NCBI RefSeq assembly: GCF_028009165.1
Contig: NC_079246.1
Coordinates: forward strand, 2,914,001 to 2,978,000
Length of the DNA: 64,000 nt
From: Akanthomyces muscarius
Lineage: Eukaryota > Ascomycota > Sordariomycetes > Hypocreales > Cordycipitaceae
Reading direction: 5' to 3'
Shown here: in pieces, positions 42,181-53,421 of the stretch
Position numbering within the stretch: the stretch's first letter is position 1
Layout of the letters: each line of letters opens with the position of its first letter
Translations under genes and position numbers: made by a program
The notes under the pieces: generated by a model
The model's input: only the letters and a program-made list of their open reading frames with translations
The model's database searches: none
What the model was told of the DNA's origin: nothing

Positions 42181-44804
42181 CTTTATGAGATCGCTCCGGA
42201 CACAGCATCGGCCAGCCAGCATGGAAAGTCCCCGACGCTCTCGACGGCGATACTGTCTCCATCAAGCTTGGCATGAGCTCATGATCATGATGATATACGT
42301 CTCACCACACTTCGGAACGTCCACCGCGACGTATCCGTTAGGGTTTCTTTCCTGAACGAGCATACATGCACTGCATGTGAGAACATACTGCAGTAGTCGG
42401 GAGCGCATGTGGATCAAGGTCGCGTCGCCCATGCCGGATCAGCAACGCGTAAAGTGTCCGTTCGATGTGCATTTAGTGATCGGAAAAATAGCGTCCTTCC
42501 TGTCACGAAACCTATTCCAGCGTTGACGTAGAGGGAAGAGTCCGGAAGAGGAAACTGCCCGACGAGAAGAGGTGAAAGATCGGCGGCGAACCGCACGGTG
42601 TGGAGAGAATGAGACGTTACTCGTTCCTTCTAGGCTACCACCATGCCGGTTCTGCTGACAAGTCTGGGGCAGATTGTGCCTGTCTATCACTCGCAGACGT
42701 TCGTCGGCGGCATCCGGGATGGTTTCAGGCACAGTACGGCTAGAAGTTACTGAGGCTTGCTCCTACATAGCCTGACAGCCTTGAGGCTCTGTCTCTATGA
42801 CGAGGCCACGCCAGTCACGGTTGGGACAGTCAAAGATTCTCCGAGTTGACTTCGAGTCGGTGGTTGAAGTTGAATGAAAACAGCCTGGAGAAAATACATG
42901 TACAAAGAAGCTGCTGACGCTTGTAAGTGGTGGGTAATAAGTAGGCTTGGCAGACCATGGAAGGCGGGCCTCGTTCACTTACAGAACTTGTGCGCAAACG
43001 TGCGCGGAGGCCTGGGCATGCGTTTCAAAGGCTTGTAAAAGGGAAGGGGGGCAGTGTTTAGACTTACAATGTAACAACAAATTACGCGCAATTAATAATG
43101 CCACCAAGGTAAGTAATTGCCCGCCTGTCTCATGCCATGCCGAACTGGACATCATAACTGTCCCAGCCTTGAACTGAAGTCAACTATTCCCGTCTTTCCA
43201 GACAAGTCGGGAATACTCCCATTACCCTGTAGCTCAGAAAGTCGTCGGTCTGTCTACTACTTGCACCGGATCTTTCGGAGTAAAACAATAGCGTTATACC
43301 TTGATTAGTATGGAAAAGGTCGAAGTAAAGAACTAATTCTCCAGCAATCAGCCCCGGTTTGCACACACAGGTGACCGACAGTGGAGCGATGCTCGTCTGC
43401 TCGATGTCAGCGTCAGCGGAGTCGGGAGACTTGCTCGGCGAGGCTCGTGGATCCTAACTACAATTGCCGAAGGATCCATCAATGTGTGCACTAATAAATA
43501 GCAAGGACGGAAAGTATTAGGGCTGTCGTCTCGTCCAAGCTGGCTAGTTAGTTGGGGCAGGAGGTTCGGACTGGCCAGAGAGCCTACCAATAAGCTGTAA
43601 GCTCGCTTGTACCAGTAAGTACCGGCAGTATTCGGTCCGTCAAGTCGACGGATCTGGGCCCGCGCAGGGCCTCGACCGCTCCCAGCGCGCAACCTTGAAA
43701 GCGTTACTCCGTAGCTATTTCCCAGATCGCATCAGACCGCCAGCTGTTCCTACTGTGCCCTCCAACAGCTCACTAGCCATCGTCGCCCGTGTATCCTTTC
43801 CCCTCTTGCGTCGCATGGTCCTCTCGGTCTTGGCGACACGCGGCGGCCATGTGGACTTGCGGAAGAACCAAGGCTGCGCCAATGTCTCGTTTCTATTGGG
43901 ACTTGATGTCCAGATTCTGCCGTTACGAAAATCGGAGACATCATGCCCCATTTACGTGTACCGCCATGCCTTGTGCTCCTGCAGGAATCTATGCTCCATC
44001 GTGGTGGCGTAGGCCATCTTACCCCTTTAGGCAAACCGCCGTTGCTCTGCCTGTGACCCGGCCAGCCACCTTTCTTAGTCGGCGGGCAAAGGATTTTCTT
44101 TCGGCTGCACCTTGGCTGTTTCAAGTAACAAAATACAATGAGCAGGACAGAGTGGTTGCTGTCGCAAAACTCCAGCCTTGTTCAATTCCTTCATTCCTTT
44201 GCAGGATCGTGACTTTTCGTTTGTCCGGTGGTTTTGCATGTAGGAGGGTCTATATTCTTACGGGCTCGTGCAGCCGCCTCGAACTGGTCCATGTTTTCTC
44301 TAATTAGTTACAGCTGACTTTATCAGGCTGACAAAGGCTGCAGCGGGGGCGCGGGAGATGGTCGCAACCAGACGAACTGAGTGCGACATAGTGTTGCATT
44401 TGGAGAATGATCTTCACCGATTCAGGCACAGGTTTAAACAAAGGCCTCCCAAATTACAAGTAAAAAGAAAATTAGCTAGCACTTTGAAGTCAGTAATGCG
44501 TTGTCAATTAAATTGACGGCTCCAATCAAATTCTACTGCCTCGTTGTACTTGCGGACCTGATCTTTCCAGACAGGCGTGAACCATGTGTATAATTCAAGA
44601 AGCGTTCGTAGGTAGGGCAAGGCGCTGACTTAACGACTGGTCCCACTACATTCTCAAACCCTTTGAGTTAGGTTATTCTGCAGCCTGATACTGCTGCTTA
44701 AACGACCCCTTCTTGCTCAAGTCGAGGCTGTACTAGCCTGTAAGCCGTAGTTGGTAGCTCAGGATTGAATGGGGATCTAGACATCAAGGCACAAACAAAA
44801 TGTC

Positions 44805-44812
44805 TATATAAA
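44805..44812 (+). promoter_or_regulatory. TATA box of the thaumatin-like gene
   Basis: TATATAAA lies 115 bp upstream of the ATG at 44928. Confidence 0.5.
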
Positions 44813-44927
44813 CCGAGAATTCCTGTTTCAGATTGTACATTTGCTCATCATCAATAAAGCAACCAGTTTCAAGCACAAAGGTCACCAACTCCTCGACCTT
44901 CAAGTCAAGCACCTTTAAGCCGCAACA

Positions 44928-45908
44928 ATGCAGTTCCAGGTCCTCGCCGCCCTCGCCGCCACCCTGGTCTCCTCGGTCATCGCCGCTCCTGCCGAGAACC
45001 CCAACGGTCCCAGAATCGTCACTATTGACGAGAACTTCCCGCACGGTATCGGCGGTGCTCTCGACAAATACGACCACCCTGACAGCAACTCCAAGCAAAC
45101 CAACTCGGACCGTGTCCGCATCACCTTCCAGAACCGCGACAACACGTCCATCATCATCGGTCACTCTGTGGACCCCAGATCGCCCAACGCCGGCTCCTAC
45201 GGCGACTTCCACCTCGGTGTTGGCAGAGACCACACCATGGAGTACTTTAACGGTTTCCGTGGTATGGCCCACATCAACCTGGACAGCCCCGGCTAGTGAG
45301 TTCTCAATCTTTCGCGCCTGATAGCTTCAGCTAGAAAATAGAAAACGAGTTCCAAGTACTGACATGGCAACAGCCGCCTGACCAAGGCTGACGAGTCCGG
45401 TGTCGAGGTCTCCTACGTCAGCTCTCCTGGTATTGGTCTGGCTGGTGATGTCGATGTCAGCTACGTGTAAGTCTTGCAATGCAACTTCAATCAATTTTTC
45501 TAAAGTACTAACATATACTTCTTAGCGACGGCTTCTCTCGTTCTATTAGCTGCAAGTGCGTTGACAACAACCGCACTGTTGGTTGCTCCAAAGAGCTCTG
45601 GGCTCTCCACCACTGCCCTGTACGTTCAAAGCTGCCGTCTTATCAGTGCCAAAGCCGTTGAGCGGCCATTTGCTAACCCCTAACAGAACGACAACGGTGT
45701 TGGGTCCTGCAGAAACCCTAAGCGCACCGACGACCTCGCCACTTCGCCCACCGAATTCTTCGCTCCCTGCACCTACCACGGTGGTGCTTTCACCTACCCC
45801 CGCGCTGACGCCAACACTCTCTACAACGGCTGCCCCTCTGAGCGCTACATCTGCTGCATTGGTCATGGCGACGAGTGCATGCGCTACAACGGCAACCCTC
45901 GCAAGTAA
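44928..45908 (+). CDS. secreted thaumatin-like-fold protein
   Basis: Four exons (44928-45295, 45374-45466, 45526-45619, 45687-45908) give 258 residues. A signal peptide (MQFQVLAALAATLVSSVIAA) precedes a Cys-poor N-terminal half with VRITFQNRDNTSIIIG. The second half has GDVDVSYVDGFSRSISC, the position and wording of the thaumatin DVSLVDGFN core, followed by many cysteines (CKC, GCSKE, HHCP, GSCRN, APCTYH, NGCPSERYICC, ECMRY). I assign it to the thaumatin/osmotin superfamily on this basis; similarity is partial and a distinct fungal family is possible. Such proteins bind or cut beta-glucans or act as antifungal or defence proteins. Predicted secreted and disulfide-rich. Confidence 0.62.
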
Positions 45909-46712
45909 ATTCGATCGGTTATGCCCAGGGCGCGATCCTTTGAAACGACTTGAAAACGCGCTATGGTGCTGGAAATAGTGTTTTGTCCATAGTCTCTTAG
46001 ATTATCTTCTCGTCTATACTTTTTGGCTCTGGTTTACTTTGATGAGCTCCGTAAATACACGAAGTTTATGTCTATAAATACATCATGCTCCGGTGGCAAA
46101 TATGAATTTGTAGAGCCTCTCCAAATACTTGATTCCTCTAAAGAAATGAGGGGGGAAATGTACCACTTGGTCTTCTTCCTCGTCACCACTGCGAGTCAAA
46201 GCTTGACACAGTCTGTATAGTCTGTAATGCGCAAGCCCATCAGCTGTAACTCAGTTCGTTTCTAACCAACCCTCGCTGTATGTCCTTCAGTTATCAAGCA
46301 ATTGTGGCCTCCACCCGGGCCCCCGGCTCATTTTGATGCCTCGATCGAACGCTAGCAGAATCAAAGTACAAGTTGTTTAGCCAAGTTTTATTTTACGACG
46401 ATCCCACATCCCAAAAGGGATATTTGTCCCGGGAAAGTGGTAACAGCCTTGGCCCTGGCGCGCAACATTCACGCGCGACATTCACACGCGCCATTTGTAC
46501 TAGACTGGCGCACTTATCTTCGCTACCTCGTTTCAATACAAACTGTTCATTTAAGTTTTAGATTCTTTTATCAAATAGCTGTATTGGCGACCACAACTCC
46601 CAAAATTTTGACTCATTTCATGGGCAAATGCCCCATCTATAAAGAACCCCAAAAGCTGGTACTCAAATGTCCATCCAGAATAAAGAAAATTCGTCTTTGC
46701 AAAGAGGGGTGT
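45909..46712. other. intergenic region between convergent genes
   Basis: Holds the 3' flanks of the thaumatin-like and con-13-like genes. No gene is recognised. Confidence 0.5.
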
Positions 46713-47623
46713 CTATTTAGTGGTAATGGCGCCCACAGATACGTGGTGGACACATGCCTTGTCCTGGCCAGGAACGTGAAGAGTAGTGGTTGAGCCGCCC
46801 AGTCGGCCGTACTTCTGCATCGCGCGAAGCTGGTTCTGCATCTTCCACCAGTTGGGATCAACAGCCTGGATTCCACCAGGCACGTTCTCGTCAAACACCG
46901 ACACGACCGTAACCTGGGCAAGGTTCTCAATCATGTTGCTCTTGGCATAGTTGTCTGGCACACCCTGGTCCTGCTGGTAGCCGTCCCAGAGACTTTGGAA
47001 GTTGTCACCGGGGAAGCCGCCCATGTTGGTGGAGTGGGCGGTCTCATGGACCAGAACACTAATCATGCGACCGTTTGCATTGTTGATGTAGATAGTACCC
47101 CCAGCGTTGTAAGCCGACGTGCTGCCCGCCGGGACGTCAATCAGGAGTCGTACCCACTGACGCATGCCAATAGGCACTTTGCTGAATTGGCGAGCGATGG
47201 TGTCGGGGCTCACAGGAGCGTTTCGGTTGTGGCACAGAAGCCAAGGCTCAGCGCACTGTTTTAAACCGTATAAGCATTAAATTCGCGAGACAGGATGCGT
47301 TGTCTGAACCTACATCGTCGTAATGCATCTCGTAGATGTCAAAGTCATTTGCATTACCCACGCGAGTTTTGCATCTTAACGCGGGATGGTGTTAGCACAT
47401 CGTCAATAAAATTATTCATCGCTTGCTGTCCAACGTACTCTTGAGGAATGCGGTTGTCGTTCCACTTGTTCAGAGTAAAGGAGATTTCTGGCAGATAGCG
47501 CTGGAGACCATCTTCAATGAAGTCGAGGTTGGGGTGGATCGCAGGTTTGCTGAGAGGAGCACTCCAGTCACCTTGGGCAAGTGCTACAGAGAAGAAAAGC
47601 GAAGCAGCAGTAGCAAATTGCAT
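46713..47623 (-). CDS. secreted conidiation-specific protein 13-like, HExxH motif
   Basis: Three exons (47623-47439, 47374-47314, 47255-46713) give 262 residues. A signal peptide precedes RYLPEISFTLNKWNDNRIPQ. The 61-bp middle exon (CKTRVGNANDFDIYEMHYDD) joins to CAEPWLLCHNRNAPVSPDTI, the cysteine pattern I know from con-13-type proteins. ISVLVHETAHSTN contains an HExxH zinc-binding motif (about residues 152-156), so a zincin-like metallopeptidase fold is plausible, although family activity is not established to my knowledge. The second intron has a GTAGGT donor. It is one of four small secreted proteins in this stretch, with a TATA box 107 bp upstream. Confidence 0.72.
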
Positions 47624-47729
47624 TTTAACGGATGATACTTTCTTATGCGGCAGAACTCAATTGACAACGTTGCACAGGCGAATAGAGAACAGGGGAGATG
47701 TAGACAGAGGACAGCAGCAACTTTGAACG

Positions 47730-47737
47730 TTTATATC
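47730..47737 (-). promoter_or_regulatory. TATA-like box of the con-13-like gene
   Basis: On the minus strand this reads GATATAAA, 107 bp upstream of the ATG at 47623. Confidence 0.45.
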
Positions 47738-49180
47738 TTTGTCTGCGAGCTTCTGCCGCTTAACTAGTTCCTGCAGCTAAAAATGAGGCTCTGGCTGTTA
47801 AAGAGCTCAATCAATTCGGAGGACCGAGTGCGGTTTCTCAACGGCCAATTCCCGTCACATGTGCAAGCCTCCATGTCTGTTTTCGGGTCTGGCCGAACCG
47901 GACACCAGGATCCTGGTAGTATTTTTAAGCCTATGACTGGAGAATTCAATTCTACGATTCCACTTGACCGCATTTCAAGCTAGTCAATATTTTCCCAGGC
48001 ATCTCCGTGGCATCGTGTACTTCGCTGCCCTGTGCAAGTCTTACACTAGCCGACTGCTCAACAATATCCGTTCGTTACTATTTTTTTTTTTCGCAACGGG
48101 GGAAACAAATATTACAGTATGCTATCGATAGAATCTTGCTATACTATCGCGACTGACGGTCAGCACGTGAAGTGGCGCCTCCGCAAGATGTACGCCACCA
48201 AAGGACGTTTCCAGACCGTTCCGGACACATTTTCCACGTAGCCGGCTTCGCTTGACTGCAATACCTCAGCTGGGCACGTCTTTATTCTCGTCTATTCCTC
48301 GCCAAGAACCGGGACAGCTTTGCGGCTTTTCTTGAGCATCTAGAACCCGAATACTCCTCGCATAAACTAGACGAAAAGTCTCGGAGGATGGTTGCAGGCT
48401 ATTGAGAGCCTCTAATCTACTCCGGCTGATCCTTCGACATCAATCATGTAGTTTTCTTAATTCCTTCGAAATTTACCCAGCGCTCGGAGAGAAAGGCATC
48501 ATGCAGCCAGCGCAGCATCACGCAATCAGTGCAACCGACTACAGCGTTGTTCTTTCGGGATCCGACTGGACACGATCTTGCCAAGCACTAGACTGCACTC
48601 GCTTTTGACCATCCTGCAGCAAGGCAATGGCATGCCACGGACTGCAATCTGATTCGTGGGCTGACTAGCTGAGCACTACTGCCACTCCGGCGCTTTTCGA
48701 CCATTTTGGAGTTCCCTGCATCCAGAGCCCGCCAACTCATTGCAATCTCCATCTTTTTACAGCGAAAGCACCGCACTGCGGTCAGTTTTAAAGTGAAAAC
48801 TAGAAACCAGGACAGCGTCTCCTTTCTCTTCTATTAATACATGTCTTAATTTCCGTATATTTTTGCCAGGGCTGAATGTTCGATTGGTCTGCGGAAAGAA
48901 CGCCTAATTGTGGAACTCTGGGGTAAATAGGACTCGAGCTAACGAATGCCGGGCCTTCAATCTCCCTGCTTTACCTGGTCGCTGACGGAGCACTAGTTAA
49001 CAAGTTACCAGGACAGTGTCAGCACGAGTGGCGCAAGGATCCAATCCTTCGAGTGTTTGGGCCACTTTGGAGTCGCAGTAGGCGAAACAACTGCTCATAG
49101 GCACCTACCTGTTTTGTAAAGTTCCGAAGGGCAGGGGTGGTTAGGCGTTCAGCTGATTGTCAGGTACACCGCGAGTGCGA

Positions 49181-49187
49181 TATAAAG
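49181..49187 (+). promoter_or_regulatory. TATA box of the CVNH gene
   Basis: TATAAAG lies 75 bp upstream of the ATG at 49262. Confidence 0.5.
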
Positions 49188-49261
49188 GATCGGCACGTAT
49201 GCTGAATTTTCTTATTGTTTATTCGCTCGAAAACTCTCCAAGTTAGGCAATCACATTCACA

Positions 49262-49763
49262 ATGCGCTGGACAACAAACACCTTTGCTACCGCTCTGGCT
49301 TTTGCTACCCTCGGTAGCTGCGTCCACTACACGGACAGCTGCTCCGACACCAGCCTGTCTGGCACCACGCTGTCTGGCCACTGCGGCGACAACAAGGGCA
49401 ACAGCCCCTACAGCAGCGTTGACCTGGCCCAGAAAGTTGGCAACAACGGCGGTATTTTGACTTGGGGCGGGTAAGTTTCTCTCGCCAGGCGCGGTAATGC
49501 TTGCAGTCGAGATTGTGACGATGCTAATTGATGACGCGCGTGAACAGTGTCAACTTCCAGCAAAGTTGCTCCGAGATTGTGTACAACTCCTGGAACGGTG
49601 TCTTGTCTGCCAAGTGCGGCAATGGCGGCGGCCGTGATATCCGCACTGTCCTGAACCTGAGTATGTGCTATTTTCCCGCTGGTTGACGAACTCAACTTTT
49701 TAACATTCGACTACAGATGACTACATTTCCAACAACTTTGGCAAACTGGCATTTGACTCCTAA
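49262..49763 (+). CDS. secreted cyanovirin-N homology (CVNH) lectin
   Basis: Three exons (49262-49470, 49548-49660, 49717-49763) give 122 residues. After a signal peptide the mature part is one CVNH domain with the two sequence repeats of the family: SCSDTSLSGTTLSGHC..SSVDLAQKVGNNGGILTWGG, then NFQQSCSEIVYNSWNGVLSA KC..RTVLNLNDYISNNFGKL. The four cysteines are in the conserved places. CVNH proteins bind mannose-type glycans; fungal ones may act in cell-wall recognition or defence. Most fungal CVNH proteins lack a signal peptide, so a secreted form is worth noting. The last intron places the end NDYISNNFGKLAFDS in phase. Confidence 0.85.
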
Positions 49764-51256
49764 ATCTATACAGGGTTTCCAAACTCATTTGATGCGCAAG
49801 GTGACTATTACCGGGGAAACATGTCATCATAGGTCATACAGTCAAGCAGTAGCCGAGCAGGCCATGAACGGCGTGACACACGGGCGCGGATTCAGCCCGG
49901 CGCGGGCTTAAAATATACTCGCGATTGTTTTGTCAAAATTCACATAGGCTACTCCAGCAATCAGCCACTCTGCCCACACTAGGACCGGCTTGGCATCCCC
50001 TAAACTAGCTAACTTGCCAAATATACGTAATTCGAATATATCAAGCCGTATGGAGTATCTAGCTACAGTGGGTGTAATATCTTCCCTAGTGACAGCCTAA
50101 ATGGGTCTGGGAGCAACTTTAGCAGCTAACGCGGCCTCCCAGCGGCAGCGCTACTTCTACTAACGTTAGTCCTGCACGCCACTATATACATACAGCACCG
50201 GTGCTCTTATTTCCGCTTCCGCCGTCGTTCAGGACGTCAAACTTCCAGAAAACTATTTAAGAGAAACATGAACTGTATTGTCAGAGTACTCATTAAATTT
50301 TTTTGAATATTTACATGGTGTTCATAGGATAGACATTGTTGATGCAGCAGCCGGCGGGCCTGCCTTGGCTTTGCAGGCTTCCACGGCGCCGACCACAGTT
50401 TTGATCCGTGATGCCTAGCTGTGGCCGACCAGGTTGTCCTTGCTGATCCTTAACTACCTCTTTTGCCAGTGCCTGGAGTTCTCCAGCTCGTGGTATTCTC
50501 TGGAGAGCCAGGATGACAGCGTTGTCGTAGCGTCTACGGGCGTCTGCAGCACTGACGCATGGGGGGAAAAGTTCGTCGAGAATTATTTCTTGTCACTCTC
50601 GCTCGAGTTCAAGAAGCTCTTCGGGACGAGCTTGCACTTGTTCCATCTATCAAGAGAGTCTAAGAGATCGCTAAGGCGAATATGTCTTTCAGTTTCGGCG
50701 TGAACTCCGATTCTATAAGAAACGCCATTGAGCTCGAACACTTTCCAAGTCGTGCTGCATGATGTTGAGATGCTCCATCGATGCGAAATTGAAAAAGAAG
50801 GCTGTTGAAGAGGAGGTAATGAGCAGCTCATGATTTTCTTCTGCATTATGCTGCTGCCCAACGACGTACCACTGTCTAATACATGTGGTCGTTCAGTGTA
50901 ACGTACATGTGCGTTAGGCTCCAATGCCGATGAGTAACTTCGCCACCCAGCCGACAGCTTCGCAGCCGTGATTCGGTGTGCCAGTGTGCCGCCTCGACGC
51001 CAACACATGACGTACACAGTATTTAAACACGCGGCAAACACAGTCGGTACCCCGCAGCGACTTTGCAAAGACAACTTCGCCACGATCTTGTCCGAGCGAC
51101 TCTCGAGAAATACAATATCTAGTACTTGATTTAAGCCAAACGAGTTAGTGAATCCCGGTATTTCGGCCACTCGCAGCTACTACTTATAATCACACTTTGC
51201 CTGTTTTTCCCTTCTGTTGCACTGCTTAATGACGGTCATTGTGACGTCCTAACACA
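49764..51256. other. intergenic region, nothing recognised
   Basis: 1.5 kb. A 195-codon minus-strand frame (50583-51170) and an 89-codon plus-strand frame overlap here, but neither shows a recognised domain or codon pattern, so I leave them uncalled. Confidence 0.4.
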
Positions 51257-51620
51257 ATGGCGAAGGACTCAGAAAGCTCAGGTAAGCTGAAGTATTCTTT
51301 GGCTTAGCTTGGCCCTGCAGGCTGCTAACTCGTTTCTCGAAAATGATCCAGCGGCACCAGCTGCAGTTGAAGAGAATTCGCCTACTGCGCAGTTAAATGA
51401 AACCGATATTATCACCCCTGACTGGGAAATTGTGGAAAGTGTGCCTGGCCAAGAGAAAGTGTCCAACAGCGAAGCCACAACGCAAGGAGCACAACAAGGG
51501 GGCACTTCTGCGGCCAACCACTACCACTCGTGGTCAAGGAGAAGTCAGTTCAAATGGGATGTCACTTGGCGAGGTCAGAAATATACCGTCTTCAGTTGGG
51601 ATGTCACGGTTAAGTTTTAG
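51257..51620 (+). CDS. small protein of unknown function
   Basis: Two exons (51257-51281, 51352-51620) give 97 residues. The 70-bp intron has GTAAGC, a GCTAAC branch site and CCAG, which is the main evidence that it is a gene. The protein begins MAKDSESS, has an acidic Ala/Pro/Glu stretch and NETDIITPDWEIVESVPG, and ends in a basic-aromatic module with an internal echo: FKWDVTWRGQKYTVFSWDVT. It has no cysteine, signal peptide or membrane segment, so it would be intracellular or non-classically exported. I do not recognise the family. It could also be a chance frame. Confidence 0.5.
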
Positions 51621-52189
51621 TACGCTTTTGTAGATTATGCAGCCTAGTGAGCAAGCGGTTGACCGCCCCTGCTAACAGGCACTATACCGGCTTTCTAGCG
51701 ACAATGTGAGTAACAAAGTTATATGCCGCTTTCAGTGTCGCATTTCAAAATAAAATTCGAGAAAACAAAGCCGCTATAAATACGGGTCTTGAGGACCTGA
51801 CAGGTAGAAGATGCAATGAAGTGCCAGCTCAACAAGCCTCCGCGGTCAAATTTGGCTGCGAGAAAATAGGCCATGCTAGCGCTATGGGTTGAGCACTGCT
51901 CATACATCAATTATAGTTGCAGAAGAAGCCAAATCCTGCGCATTATACACCCTGATTAGCTTCTTGATGGCTTACTTCCTGTATCTTCCAAGTGATTACG
52001 TGTAGCTCCCTGAAGAGCAGTAGCTTTGCGCTGGCTCTTATTGCCTAGTTGATACCAAACCATCAAGCCTAACATAGTGTGGAGTACCAGCAAATAGCCT
52101 CCGAGTAGAAGCAGCGATGCTGTCAGATCTGCGGCATATCATGTAACCAAAATCGTCGACCTCATAGAAAGCGCGTTTCGAAACAAAGA
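51621..52189. other. intergenic region, nothing recognised
   Basis: Separates the small unknown protein from the enoyl reductase. No gene is recognised. Confidence 0.45.
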
Positions 52190-53293
52190 ATGAGCACCCA
52201 TCTCGCAGCCGTGTCCGTAGCCCAGGGCCAGCCTCTCGAGGTTCAAAGCCGGGCCACGCCGAAGCCTGGCCCCGGCGAACTGCTGCTCGCCGTAAAGTCC
52301 GTCGCGCTCAACCCCGCAGACACGCTCATGCGCGGCGCCGGCGTCTTCATCCAAAACTACCCTACCGTCATTGGCTTCGATGTCGCCGGCGTCGTCCTCG
52401 CGGTCGGCGAGGGCGTTCCCCTGCAGTCCTCGGACAATGAGCACGGCGTCTTCTTCAAGCCGGGCGTCACCAAAGTGGCCGCCTACAGCGCCGCCGTGTG
52501 GCAGGGCTGCGATCCTAACTATGGCATCTTCCAGGAGTGCTGTCTCGTTCCCTGGCAGCACGCTGCGCCTCTCCCGGAGAGCTTCCCGTCGTGGCACCTG
52601 GCCGCGACGCTGCCTGTTTCCGTGCAAGTGCCGCTGTGTGCGTGGGACGCACTGGGGATCACCTCTTCAGAGTCTGGCGCCGGGGAATCACAGCAGGAAG
52701 CTCTTTTGATATGGGGAGCTTCTTCAAGCGTGGGGACAATGGGCGTGCAGCTCGCGCGGTTGCTTAGAAGCAACGGCGCTGCCATCGGCGCCGTCTACGC
52801 CACGGCCGGCACGGCGAACCACGCATACGTCAAGTCGCTCGGCGCAGACCGCGTCTTTGACTATAAAAGCCCAGACGTGGTAAACTCCATCGTATCTGCG
52901 GCAGGAGAGGACGGTTTGGCGATTCGTCTTTGCTTTCTCGGGACGGGAGATGTTGCGCTCTGTCAGGCCGTGCTGTCGGCCTTTGCCAAGACAGGCGGTA
53001 GTGCCGTCCGACGAGGTGCGAAGATTGCTTCGGCTCCGATTGTTCCTCCGGATATCAAGGAAGTAGAAGGCGTCGAAGTCATCTTTCTCGTGCCCTCTTC
53101 TGACAAGACAGAGAGACTTGCTCAGTTCCAGAAGTGGATGGCGCAGCTGAGCAAAAATGTTGCCGCGGGCACCATCAAGCCTAGTCCCGAGCCAAAGGTT
53201 GTAGGCACGGGTTTGGATACGATCAATGCAGGCCTGGATAGATTGTCTGAGGGAGTCAGCTGTTCCAAGCTGGTTATCCAGGTTTCAGAGTAA
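52190..53293 (+). CDS. zinc-less MDR oxidoreductase, TOXD-like enoyl reductase
   Basis: A single exon of 367 residues of the medium-chain dehydrogenase/reductase superfamily. The N-terminal GroES-like fold has VAQGQPLEV, PGPGELLLAVKSVALNPAD and YPTVIGFDVAGVVLAVGEGV. The NAD(P)-binding fold has LIWGASSSVGTMGVQLARLL and later YVKSLGADRVFDYKSPDVV. The cysteine ligands of zinc alcohol dehydrogenases are absent. This layout is typical of fungal trans-acting enoyl reductases such as TOXD and LovC-like proteins; many relatives have no known pathway. It would reduce C=C or C=O bonds with NADPH in the cytosol. It is divergent from no polyketide synthase here, so a general detoxification role is equally likely. 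Confidence 0.87.
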   Translation: MSTHLAAVSVAQGQPLEVQSRATPKPGPGELLLAVKSVALNPADTLMRGAGVFIQNYPTVIGFDVAGVVLAVGEGVPLQSSDNEHGVFFKPGVTKVAAYSAAVWQGCDPNYGIFQECCLVPWQHAAPLPESFPSWHLAATLPVSVQVPLCAWDALGITSSESGAGESQQEALLIWGASSSVGTMGVQLARLLRSNGAAIGAVYATAGTANHAYVKSLGADRVFDYKSPDVVNSIVSAAGEDGLAIRLCFLGTGDVALCQAVLSAFAKTGGSAVRRGAKIASAPIVPPDIKEVEGVEVIFLVPSSDKTERLAQFQKWMAQLSKNVAAGTIKPSPEPKVVGTGLDTINAGLDRLSEGVSCSKLVIQVSE

Positions 53294-53421
53294 ATAATCA
53301 TTACACCGCGCAATGGCCAACGTAGTAGTGTGAAACCAACTAGAAGCACACTTGCACTCAGTCTACGCCATAGATATATAAAGTCTTTCATCAAAACTTT
53401 CATATTGCCAGTAATTTACTT

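Larger units (their letters stand above)
42066..44927. other. long intergenic region, no gene recognised
   Basis: 2.9 kb in which I find no conserved frame and no convincing exon pattern on either strand. The TATA boxes of the two flanking secreted-protein genes lie at its two ends. Confidence 0.45.
47624..49261. other. intergenic region, divergent promoters
   Basis: 1.6 kb between the con-13-like and CVNH genes. It has a T-rich stretch near 48080 and the two TATA boxes at its ends. No gene is recognised. Confidence 0.5.

Noticed and set aside
50583..51170. 195-codon minus-strand frame
   Set aside because: No domain, no splice or promoter support, and a composition like non-coding DNA. It cannot be excluded without transcripts.
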